DNA from: CAWFLT01 sp963816795
Lineage (GTDB): Bacteria > Acidobacteriota > Vicinamibacteria > Vicinamibacterales > SCN-69-37
Length of the DNA stretch: 64,000 nucleotides
Reading direction: 5' to 3'
Assembly: GCA_963816795.1 (NCBI GenBank)
Contig: CAWFLT010000014.1
Coordinates: 868,001 to 932,000, forward strand
The position numbers and the translations under genes are program-made. Shown here piece after piece: positions 1-7,234 of the stretch. A model generated the notes under the pieces. The model did no database searches. It was given only the letters and a program-made list of their open reading frames with translations, and was not told where the DNA came from. How positions within the stretch are numbered: the stretch's first letter is position 1; each line of letters opens with the position of its first letter.

Positions 1-615
1 CTGCCGATGGTCTATCAGTATCAGCAGGCCATGGCGGGCGGCACCGCGACACCGGTGGTCCGGCCCGCGTGGAACGATCCGGTCATTCTCAAGGGGCTGC
101 TCGACATCGGCGTGCAGAATTTTCTCGTGCCGTTCGTGCAGACGCCAGACGAGGCGCGTCGCGCGGTGGCCGCGACCCGCTACCCGCCCGAAGGCATCCG
201 TGGCGTCGCGGTCGCCATCCGTGCCAACCGGTGGGGACGCATTCCCGACTACGCGCGCCGCGCCAACGCGGAAATCGGCGTCATCGTGCAGCTCGAGACC
301 CGGCTGGCCCTCCAGAATCTGGAGGCGATCGCCGCGGTGGACGGGATCGACGGGATGTTCATCGGGCCGAGCGATCTCGCGGCGGATCTCGGCTATCTCG
401 GCGACAATCGTCATCCCGACGTCCGCGCCGCCATCGAAGACGCGATCGCGCGGATCGTCGCGGCCGGCAAGATCGCGGGGATTCTGGCGCCGGTCGAGGC
501 CGACGCCCGCCACTGGCTGGAGCACGGCTGCACGTTCGTCGCCGTGGGGAACGACGCGATTCTGCTGGCGCGTCAGAGCGAGGCGCTGGCGCAACGATTC
601 AAGGGGACCGCATGA
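1..615 (+). CDS. HpcH/HpaI-family class II aldolase, 5' partial
   Basis: The frame is open from the first base, so the N-terminus lies outside the window; about 204 codons remain of a family usually near 250-260. The family cleaves 4-hydroxy-2-oxo acids (HpaI, GarL and YfaU types) to pyruvate plus an aldehyde using a divalent metal. Visible signature residues are RYPPEGIRG (substrate arginine region), the metal-binding Glu in VQLETRLAL and the metal-binding Asp in IGPSDLAADLG. The stop overlaps the ATG of the MFS gene (ATGA), so the two are translationally coupled. With that transporter and the following enolase-superfamily enzyme it suggests uptake and breakdown of a sugar acid or aromatic-derived hydroxy-oxo acid. 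The exact substrate cannot be read from the sequence. Confidence 0.88.
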   Translation: MPMVYQYQQAMAGGTATPVVRPAWNDPVILKGLLDIGVQNFLVPFVQTPDEARRAVAATRYPPEGIRGVAVAIRANRWGRIPDYARRANAEIGVIVQLETRLALQNLEAIAAVDGIDGMFIGPSDLAADLGYLGDNRHPDVRAAIEDAIARIVAAGKIAGILAPVEADARHWLEHGCTFVAVGNDAILLARQSEALAQRFKGTA

Positions 616-1916
616 CGCCAATCGAACGGCAGACCATTCGCAAGATCTCGTGGCGGATTCTGCCGCTCATCATCGCCATCTACTTCATCGCCTACATCGA
701 TCGGACCAACGTCGCCTTCGCGGCGATTGCGATGAATCGCGATCTGGGATTTACGCCGTACATCTACGGCTGGGGCGCCGGGATGTTCTTCCTCGGCTAC
801 TTCTTCTTCGAAGTGCCGAGCAACGTCATCCTGCATCGCGTCGGCGCGCGCGTGTGGATCGCGCGGATCATGATCACGTGGGGCATCGTGTCCGGGCTGA
901 TGATGTTCGTCACCGGCACAGTCAGCTTTTTCGTGATCCGCTTCCTGCTGGGCGTGGCGGAGGCCGGATTCTTTCCCGGCACGCTGCTTTACTTCACCTA
1001 TTGGTTTCCGGCCGCCTATCGGGCCCGCGTGATCTCGGCGCTGTTCCTGGCGGTGCCGGGGTCGAACGCCGTCGCAGCGGCGCTCTCCGGCGCGCTGCTC
1101 CAGCTCGATGGCCTCTGGGGCCTCGCCGGCTGGCAGTGGATGTTCCTCCTCGAGGCGCTGCCGGCGATTCTGCTGGCGCCGGTCGTGCTCTGGTTCCTCA
1201 CCGACCGGCCCTCTGCCGCGACGTGGCTCACGGCGGAGGAACGCACCTGGCTCGAGACTGAGCTCAACGCCGAGCAGCGCGCCGTCGAACGCAGCGGCCA
1301 CATGACGCTGTGGAAGGGACTGACCGACCGTCGCGTCCTCGGCTTGTCGCTCGTGTATCTCACGATCGTCACGGCGACGTACGGCATCACCTTCTTCCTG
1401 CCGCTCATCGTCAAGTCCTATGGCCTGAGCAACGTCACGACCGGACTCGTTACGGCGGTGCCGTACACCGTCGGCGCCCTCGGGATGATTCTGTGGGCGC
1501 GGTCGTCGGACCGGCATCGGGAACGCCGGTGGCACTTCATCGCGGCGTCGGTGCTCGCCGCCGCCGGACTGGTCGTCGCCGGCGCCGCGAGCCAGCCGTT
1601 GGTCGCGCTGCTGGCGATGTCGGTGGCCGCAATTGGCCTGTATGGATCCAAACCGGCGTTCTGGCCCGTGCCGTCGACGTTTCTCGGTGGCACCGCTGCC
1701 GCGGGTGGCATCGCGCTGGTGAACTCGATCGGCAATCTCGGCGGCTTTGCCGGACCGTATGTCGTGGGTTGGATTCGGCAGAGTACCGGGAGCTACACCG
1801 CCGGTCTCAATTTTCTCGCGGCGTGCGCCGTGGCTTCGGCCGTGATCGCGTTTTTCGTCGTCGCCCCGACCCACCGTGTCGCGCCTCGTCCGCGACCGGT
1901 CGAGGCCGTCCGGTGA
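612..1916 (+). CDS. MFS transporter, anion:cation symporter (ACS) type
   Basis: This 434-residue inner-membrane protein has about twelve hydrophobic segments. It carries the ACS-type signature YIDRTNVAFAA near residue 25 and the helix-4/5 pattern GVAEAGFFPG. The family takes up organic anions such as hexuronates, galactonate, 4-hydroxyphenylacetate or phthalate by proton symport. The ATG is fixed by a 4-base overlap with the aldolase stop, and the gene ends in a GTGA overlap with the next one, so the three form one operon. The substrate is inferred only from the neighbours: a sugar acid or hydroxy-oxo acid precursor. Confidence 0.9.
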   Translation: MTPIERQTIRKISWRILPLIIAIYFIAYIDRTNVAFAAIAMNRDLGFTPYIYGWGAGMFFLGYFFFEVPSNVILHRVGARVWIARIMITWGIVSGLMMFVTGTVSFFVIRFLLGVAEAGFFPGTLLYFTYWFPAAYRARVISALFLAVPGSNAVAAALSGALLQLDGLWGLAGWQWMFLLEALPAILLAPVVLWFLTDRPSAATWLTAEERTWLETELNAEQRAVERSGHMTLWKGLTDRRVLGLSLVYLTIVTATYGITFFLPLIVKSYGLSNVTTGLVTAVPYTVGALGMILWARSSDRHRERRWHFIAASVLAAAGLVVAGAASQPLVALLAMSVAAIGLYGSKPAFWPVPSTFLGGTAAAGGIALVNSIGNLGGFAGPYVVGWIRQSTGSYTAGLNFLAACAVASAVIAFFVVAPTHRVAPRPRPVEAVR

Positions 1917-3415
1917 ACGAACGCAAGATCGTCTCAGCTCGCGCCGGACCAGGCGCGGCGCGGATCAGCCGCCGCGCGGCGCTGCAGAGGCTCGGCGCCG
2001 TCGCGCCGGCACTCGCACTCGGCGCGTGCTCCGAATCCCCCCGCGGGCCCGCCGTCGCTGCCTCGCACCCGAAAAGACTGCGCATTCTCGAGGTCGGCCA
2101 CTCGTTCGAGGAGTTCGCGTATCGCGCGCCGTACATGTTCGGCGGCCGATCCGTGGACCGCGTGACGATTCTGAACGTCACCTGCCGCATCAGCCTGGGC
2201 GACGGCAAGCAAGCCGCGGGCTTCGGGTCGATGACGCTGGGCAACGCCTGGGCCTTTCCGGCCGCTCCCGCAGGACGTCGGTCTGAACACGATGAAAACG
2301 CTCGCCGGGAGTTCCGGGCGCTGACCGCGGCCTGTGATGAGCGCGGCCATCCGTTGGATCTGTATCGTGTGCTCGAGCCCGCCTACCTCCGAGCCGCGTC
2401 GGCGCATGGCCAGACCATCGGCCAGCCGGTGCCGAAGCTGTGCACGCTCGTCGTCGCCAGTGCGTTCGATGCCGCCCTGCACGATGCCTACGGCAAGGCC
2501 TTCAATCTGAGCGCCTATGCGACGTACGGATCCGCGTTCGTCACGAGCGATCTCGCGCGAGATCTCGGCGCGCCGTTCGCTGGCGAGTATCTCGATCGAT
2601 ACGTGCGCACGGAACCAATCGAGCGGTTGCCGGTGTTCCATTCAGTCGGTGCGAGCGATCCGATCGAGGCCGTCGACGTCAAGATGCGCCTCGACGATGG
2701 CCTGCCGAACACGCTCGAGGAGTGGATCGAGCGGGACGGACTCATCCATTTCAAGATCAAGCTCAACGGCGGCAATCTGGCGGCTGACCTCGACCGCGTC
2801 GTCCGCATCGATCGTCTGGTGCGCCGCATCCAGACGGCTCGTCGAGTCAACGACTGGCGGTACATCCTCGACTTCAACGAAGGCTGCCCCAACGTCGGCT
2901 ACCTGCTCGACTTCCTCCACCGCCTGCGCGCCGCTACAGCCGACGGGTTCGACCGGATCCTCTACATCGAGCAGCCGACGGCCCGGGATCTGAAAACGAA
3001 CCGCGGCAACGTCATGCACGAGGCCGCCAAACTGCGGCCGATCGTCGCCGACGAATCGCTGACGGACCTCGAGACGCTGATGCTTGCGCGCGAAATGGGC
3101 TATACCGGCGTCGCGCTCAAGGCGTGCAAGGGCCAGACGCACGCGCTGCTCAACGCGGCCGCGGCGCAGAAGTTCGGCATGTTCCTGTGCGTCCAGGATC
3201 TCACGTGTCCGGGAGCGTCGCTGATTCACTCCGCCGGTCTGGCGGCGCGCGTGCCCGGCAACGCCGGCATCGAGGCGAACGCACGACAATTCGTCCCGCG
3301 CGCCAACGCGCCGTGGGAAGCGCGGTTTCCCGGGCTCTTCACGATCCGGAGCGGCATGATGGCGACCGGGCAGTTGACGGGACAGGGACTGGGGACGGGA
3401 GTGAAAAGCGCGTGA
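1913..3415 (+). CDS. Enolase-superfamily (mandelate racemase/muconate lactonizing-like) enzyme, exported
   Basis: GTG start overlaps the MFS stop (GTGA). The first 45 residues look like a Tat/lipoprotein-type signal: ISRRAALQRLGAVAPALALGAC, shown here as ISRRAALQRLGA and LALGAC, with a possible lipobox Cys. The C-terminal barrel carries the superfamily acid/base and metal residues: FKIKLNGG (KxK), YILDFNEG (Asp), YIEQPT (Glu), VADESLTD (Asp/Glu) and a late Lys in ALKACKGQ. Members abstract the alpha proton of a carboxylate and commonly act as sugar-acid dehydratases or racemases. The operon partners (aldolase, MFS) fit dehydration followed by aldol cleavage. An exported enolase-superfamily enzyme is unusual, since these are normally cytosolic, so the leader deserves checking. 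The 3' end runs into the 23-bp repeat array. Confidence 0.82.
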   Translation: MNERKIVSARAGPGAARISRRAALQRLGAVAPALALGACSESPRGPAVAASHPKRLRILEVGHSFEEFAYRAPYMFGGRSVDRVTILNVTCRISLGDGKQAAGFGSMTLGNAWAFPAAPAGRRSEHDENARREFRALTAACDERGHPLDLYRVLEPAYLRAASAHGQTIGQPVPKLCTLVVASAFDAALHDAYGKAFNLSAYATYGSAFVTSDLARDLGAPFAGEYLDRYVRTEPIERLPVFHSVGASDPIEAVDVKMRLDDGLPNTLEEWIERDGLIHFKIKLNGGNLAADLDRVVRIDRLVRRIQTARRVNDWRYILDFNEGCPNVGYLLDFLHRLRAATADGFDRILYIEQPTARDLKTNRGNVMHEAAKLRPIVADESLTDLETLMLAREMGYTGVALKACKGQTHALLNAAAAQKFGMFLCVQDLTCPGASLIHSAGLAARVPGNAGIEANARQFVPRANAPWEARFPGLFTIRSGMMATGQLTGQGLGTGVKSA

Positions 3416-3574
3416 GGTCCGGAGGGAAAGGCACATGAGGTCCGGAGTGAAAAGCGCACGAGGTCCGGAGTGAAGAGCACATGAGGTCCGGGTCGAGGAG
3501 CGCATGAGGCCCGGAGTGGATGGCACTCGAAGTCCGGGGTGAAGAGCGCGACAAGTCCTGTCGGAAGGACGCAT
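3391..3574. repeat. 23-bp imperfect tandem repeat, about 8 units
   Basis: The core gaggtccgga recurs at 3414, 3437, 3460, 3483, 3506, 3529 and 3552 (the last two degenerate), exactly 23 bases apart; a weaker unit starts at 3391 inside the last codons of the enolase-superfamily gene. Unit consensus is close to gaggtccggagtgaaaagc followed by gcat. There are no unique spacers, so it is not CRISPR. 23 is not a multiple of three, so the array is not a coding repeat. Function unknown. Confidence 0.85.
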
Positions 3575-3590
3575 CGGGAGTCGCCGGCAG

Positions 3591-5709
3591 TCATCGGCCG
3601 GGTTGCTGCGATGGCCGCAGTGCGGCAGTCGCCAATTGTCGATTGTCCATTGTCGATCGCGCGACTTTCGGATTGCCAGTGACCCGAGATTCTCCATTGC
3701 CGATGTCTTTGCCATTGCAGATTACCGATTGTCGATTGTCCATTAACGGCCCAGCGCGCCACTTGGGCCGTTCAGCCCCCTGCGGTAATTCAAAGTTCAT
3801 CGTCACGGTCATCGCGACGTCGATCGGCCGGCCGTTCAGAAGCGTCGGGCTGAACTGCCATAGGCGGGCGGCGCCGAGTGCTGCCTGATCCAGCGGCGCC
3901 ATGCTCCGCAGGATCTTCGCGCTGTGGACCGATCCGTCGCGTCCGATCATGGCTTCGAGCACGACCGTACCTGCCACGCGGGACGCCAGCGCAGTACGTG
4001 GATAGACGGGCCTGACGTCCTTGAGCTTCCTGGGCGGATTGAGGTTGCCGCCGCGCTGGCCGGCCATCGAGCCGGGGGCGATCGGCTCCGGCAAGTCCGC
4101 GGGCGCGCAGGGCGCTCGCCCTCGCGAGGAGCGTCTCGCTCTCGGTGAAGCGCTCCTGCTGGTAGTAGAGCTGCGCGAGCTCGACGTACAGGGCGACGTT
4201 GTCTGGCTCGCTGTTCAGGCGTTCCTGCCACGCGCCCTCGGCGATCGGCGACGGTTGTGCGGGATCGGATGATCCGCGAATCGTCACCTCCTCGCTGAGG
4301 CTGCCGATCGGCAGGTTCAGGTTCAACTTCGTCGTGACTCCGGATCGCACCACGAGCCGTTGAGTCACGGCGCGGAAGCCGGGCTGCTGGCCGCGCACGT
4401 CGTACTCGCCGCCGGAAACGTCGCTCAGAGAAAAGCGGCCGTCGATGTCCGTGACCACGGCGCGCGCCGCCGATTCGCCGCCGGCCGGCGTGAACGTCAC
4501 GGTGACCCCCGCCACCGACGCGCCGGTCAAATCCGTCACGTTGCCGTCGACGGTGGCTGCTTGCGCGCCTGCGGTTGTTGACTGGCGGTCAGCCGGTGCC
4601 GGCGTGGGCGCTGAAGTGAGTGCGGCCTGAGATCGGAACGGCGCAATGAGGTCGACCGCCTGCCCCGACACCTGGGCCGGGCCGGTACCTGCGCCAATCA
4701 GGACGGGCGCGGTGACCAGGACGGCCGCGATGGCGACCAACGCCGCGCGCGTGGGCATGTTCAATGAGTTCGGAGTCTGCTGAGTCATGATGGCCTCGAT
4801 TCGTTCCGTCAACCGCGATCCGGTAATCGTCGCGTGCGCCATCGTCTCCGGCGCGACGCAGAACTCGCCGACGCTGATCAGCCCCTCGGCATAGGGCTCG
4901 GGCGGATACGCGCGCGCGAGCACCTCTTCATCACACGCGCGTTCCCGTTCGTCGTTCCATCGCGCGCCCATCCACCACACCGCCGGGTGGAACCAGAACA
5001 CCGCCTGCACTGCCGCCTGCGCGAGGGCGGCCAGGTTGTCGCGGCGGAGGACGTGGCAGATCTCGTGCTGCACGACCGCGTCGAGCTGAACATCGGAGAG
5101 CCGCGACGACAGGCCGTCTGGCCACACAATCGCCGGGCGCACCACGCCGACGACGCACGGCGACGAGCGGACCGCGGCCGACCGAATCGCGATCCGATCG
5201 GCGGCGTCCGCGCCGGCGACACGCGCCAGCGCCTCGCGTTCGCGTCCGGATCGCAGGACCGGCGCCGAGCGCAGCACTCGCCGAACGCGCCGCGCACGGA
5301 TGACGACGAGCGCGAGCGTCAGCACGATGCCGCACAGCCAGACGGCCAGGAGCAGCCGTGGCAGGGACCCGGTCGACGGCGCGACGGCGTCGGTTGGCGG
5401 CCGTGCCGACGTGTCCCACGCGAGCGGCGAGAATGGCTGGCTCACGGCCTGCACGACGGAGACAGCGGCAGACGGCGCATTCGGACCCGGGATGGGCCAC
5501 GGCACGACCTGTCCAACGGCCGCGAGCACCGCAAACGGCACGACGAACTTGAGCGTGGCCGCGAGCCAGATCGCGGCGCGCACGCTGGCGCGGTTTCGCC
5601 TGAGAATCCACACGAGCAGCGCGGCACCCGCCGCCACCCAGGTGGACTGCCAGACGTGATCGGCCAGCGCCGCCAGGATCGCCGCCTCTGAAAGCGGTAG
5701 TCCGGTCAT
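3591..5709 (-). CDS. BlaR1-like M56 membrane metallopeptidase with CarboxypepD_reg and TonB C-terminal domains (frame break)
   Basis: The protein starts with MTGLPLSEAAILAALADHV at 5709, overlapping the blaI-like stop. Order: N-terminal membrane helices, zinc site VVQHEICHVLRRD (HExxH, about residue 215), a further membrane segment near 320, a CarboxypepD_reg beta-sandwich (VDGNVTDLTGASVAGVTVTF onward), a short TPR-like stretch (ALYVELAQLYYQQERF), then a TonB-C-like domain (VRPVYPRTALASRVAGTVVL). The TonB part is one frame away: coding breaks near 4100 by net +1. BlaR1/MecR1 proteins sense cell-wall stress and inactivate BlaI-type repressors, so with the upstream repressor gene this is a sensor pair. 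The TonB-like tail could reach across the periplasm. After the TonB domain the frame continues through the GTCGATTG repeats to 3591, and that last stretch is probably not native. Confidence 0.82.
3628..3750. repeat. Direct repeats of a GTCGATTGTCCATT motif
   Basis: The 17-mer attgtcgattgtccatt occurs identically at 3635-3651 and 3728-3744, with further attgcc/gattgc variants between them. The stretch is conspicuously less GC-rich than its surroundings. It lies in the 3' tail of the M56 gene frame and would be translated there as repeated MDNRQ peptides, so it has probably extended that reading frame. Confidence 0.6.
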
Positions 5710-6092
5710 TTCGCTTTCTCCCGTGTTTTCGCCGCGAGCTCGCGCAACCGCCGGCGCGCGGCATCAAGGTCGCCTTGTGTGAGTTGTCCGCTGTCGATCA
5801 GGTGCGCGATCAACGGCTGCGGCCGGCCCCCGAACGCGTGGAGCACGTCGTCGACGATCGCCCGCTCAGCCGACTGCCGCGTCACGACGGCGTCGAACAC
5901 GAGCGCGTTGCCGATTTTCCTGGCCCGCCGGACGGCGCCCTTGGCCTCGAGCCTGTACATCACGGTCTGGATGGTCGTGTAGGCCGGCGACCGGCGGCCA
6001 CGATCGACGACCGCGTGGACTTCCCGCACCGAGGCCGGGCCAAGGGTCCAGAGGGCGTCCATGACGCGCTGCTCGAGCCGGGTCAGGCGCAT
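5706..6092 (-). CDS. BlaI/MecI/CopY-family repressor
   Basis: 128 residues, the normal family length. The N-terminal winged helix reads MRLTRLEQRVMDALWTLGPA, with recognition region YTTIQTVMYRLEAKG and a C-terminal dimerisation/protease-sensitive half. It overlaps the M56 gene by ATGA. The family binds TACAnnTGTA-type dyads and is inactivated after its M56 partner signals. A matching palindrome lies 49 bases upstream of the start, so autoregulation is likely. Target genes beyond this operon cannot be told. Confidence 0.92.
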   Translation of the reverse strand: MRLTRLEQRVMDALWTLGPASVREVHAVVDRGRRSPAYTTIQTVMYRLEAKGAVRRARKIGNALVFDAVVTRQSAERAIVDDVLHAFGGRPQPLIAHLIDSGQLTQGDLDAARRRLRELAAKTREKAK

Positions 6093-6135
6093 CGACGACG
6101 CTCCAGGTCAGAGGGTGATCGCATTGGTGTCGTTA

Positions 6136-6164
6136 GATCTACTACAAGTGTAGTTGCAATGCAA
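6136..6164 (-). promoter_or_regulatory. blaI-M56 promoter with BlaI operator
   Basis: On the minus strand a TTGCAT (-35, 6164-6159) and TAGATC (-10, 6141-6136) are 17 bases apart. Inside the spacer lies the dyad actacaagtgtagt (6141-6154), with perfect 6-base arms matching the TACA/TGTA BlaI box. Repressor bound here would block the promoter. Confidence 0.7.
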
Positions 6165-6174
6165 GAGCGGGGCA

Positions 6175-6267
6175 GGTGCTGGGTGCTGAGGTGCGGGTGC
6201 GGGGTGCGGGGTGCGGGGTCGGGGAACCTGCGCGAGCCACACCCAGCACCCCAGCACCCGCACCCGC
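6175..6267. repeat. GGTGCTGGG-type inverted repeat with G-quadruplex-like run
   Basis: Left arm ggtgctgggtgctgaggtgc and right arm cagcaccccagcacccgcac form an imperfect long hairpin. Between 6195 and 6224 there are five runs of three or four G separated by 2-3 bases, a classical quadruplex-forming pattern. A relative of the same repeat lies at 7134-7207, on the other side of the ArsR-SRPBCC cassette. Confidence 0.65.
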
Positions 6268-6315
6268 TTGACAGCGTCTTTGTCCCCCGCTATACTGAAC
6301 CTAATGGTTCAGTAT
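6268..6315 (+). promoter_or_regulatory. arsR-type promoter and operator, leaderless start
   Basis: TTGACA at 6268-6273 and TATACT at 6291-6296 with a 17-base spacer make a near-consensus sigma70 promoter. The predicted start of transcription (about 6303) falls next to the ATG at 6304, so the mRNA is probably leaderless. A perfect 10-base dyad, atactgaacc-taat-ggttcagtat (6292-6315), overlaps the -10 and the start codon and is the likely ArsR operator. Confidence 0.82.
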
Positions 6316-6639
6316 TCACCACGGCTCGACGCGGTGTTCGGGGCGCTGTCGGACCCGACGCGTCGCGGCATCCTCGAGATCCTCGGCCGCACCGACGCCT
6401 CGATCAGCGATCTCGCGTCGCGGTTCGACATCACGCTCACGGGCATCAAGAAGCACGTGCGCATCCTCGAACAGTCGAAGCTGGTCGCCACGAAGAAGAT
6501 CGGACGCGTGCGCACCTGCCGGCTGGGCCCGCGGCGACTCGAGGACGAGGCCGCCTGGATTTCCAACTACCGGGCGACGGTGGACGCCCGGCTCGATCGC
6601 CTCGAGGCCTTCCTCGAGCGCACGAAAGGAACGTCATGA
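6304..6639 (+). CDS. ArsR/SmtB-family regulator
   Basis: 111 residues with a winged helix: LDAVFGALSDPTRRGILEIL (helix 1-2), ISDLASRFDITLTGIKKHV (recognition helix). The CxC metal site of arsenic sensors is absent. This is the subfamily that pairs with SRPBCC proteins. The start is chosen at 6304 because the promoter's expected transcript begins there and the operator covers it; an upstream in-frame start would lie inside the promoter. TGA overlaps the next ATG. It probably represses its own two-gene operon; the inducer is unknown. Confidence 0.9.
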   Translation: MVQYSPRLDAVFGALSDPTRRGILEILGRTDASISDLASRFDITLTGIKKHVRILEQSKLVATKKIGRVRTCRLGPRRLEDEAAWISNYRATVDARLDRLEAFLERTKGTS

Positions 6640-7124
6640 TGACTGTCGCCAAGCAACCGAAGCTCGCGAAGATCACGACCCCGACCGATCGCGAGATCCG
6701 CATCGAGCGCGTCTTCAATGCCCCGCGCGAACGCGTGTGGCGCGCGATCACCGATCCCGCGCTCGTCGCCCAGTGGTGGGGACGCGGCCACAAGCTCGTG
6801 GTCGAAAAGATGGACGTCGCGCGTGGCGGGCATTGGCGATTTGTCGAGCACGGTCCGGATGGCGTGCACGGCTTCGAGGGGCGCTACCGTGAGGTCACGC
6901 CGCCCTCGCGCGTGGTCCAGACGTTCGAGTGGGACGGCATGCCCGGCTACGTCTGCATCGAAACCGTCGACCTCGAGGACCTCGGCGACGGCCGGACCCG
7001 CATCGTCAACGTCTCCTTGTTCCACACCACCGAGGAGCGCGACGGCATGCTGAAGTCGGGCATGGAGGGCGGCCTCAACGAAAGCTACGCGGCGCTCGAT
7101 GCGCTGCTCGAGCGAATGGGATAG
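6636..7124 (+). CDS. SRPBCC / AHSA1-domain protein
   Basis: 162 residues with the START-like ligand-binding fold typical of AHSA1 proteins: IRIERVFNAPRERVWRAITD, VAQWWGRG, GGHWRFVEHGPDG and a long C-terminal helix ending in YAALDALLERMG. The ATG overlaps the ArsR stop. In such pairs the SRPBCC protein is a presumed small hydrophobic-ligand binder or cyclase-like enzyme controlled by the ArsR protein. No catalytic residues can be assigned. Confidence 0.9.
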   Translation: MMTVAKQPKLAKITTPTDREIRIERVFNAPRERVWRAITDPALVAQWWGRGHKLVVEKMDVARGGHWRFVEHGPDGVHGFEGRYREVTPPSRVVQTFEWDGMPGYVCIETVDLEDLGDGRTRIVNVSLFHTTEERDGMLKSGMEGGLNESYAALDALLERMG

Positions 7125-7133
7125 AGCGGTAAG

Positions 7134-7207
7134 GGTGCTGGGTGCCAGGTGCTGGGTGCTGGGGTGCGGCGTGCCGGATAGCACCCGCACCTAGCACCCA
7201 GCACCCG
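7134..7207. repeat. GGTGCTGGG-type inverted repeat, second copy
   Basis: Left arm made of gtgctgggtgccaggtgctg and more, right arm of gcacccgcacctagcaccca, directly after the SRPBCC stop. Same family as 6175-6267. It can form a stable hairpin and could end transcription, although no T-run follows. Confidence 0.6.
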
Positions 7208-7234
7208 AGACCCCGGCTACACTAAGCCTCGCCC

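Noticed and set aside
573..1874. Long open frame antisense to the MFS gene
   Set aside because: It mirrors a well-supported transporter gene, has low-complexity Arg/Glu-rich sequence and no family signature. Such frames are expected in GC-rich DNA.
3391..3574. CRISPR array
   Set aside because: Units are directly adjacent with no spacers, period only 23 bases, and no cas genes are present in the window.
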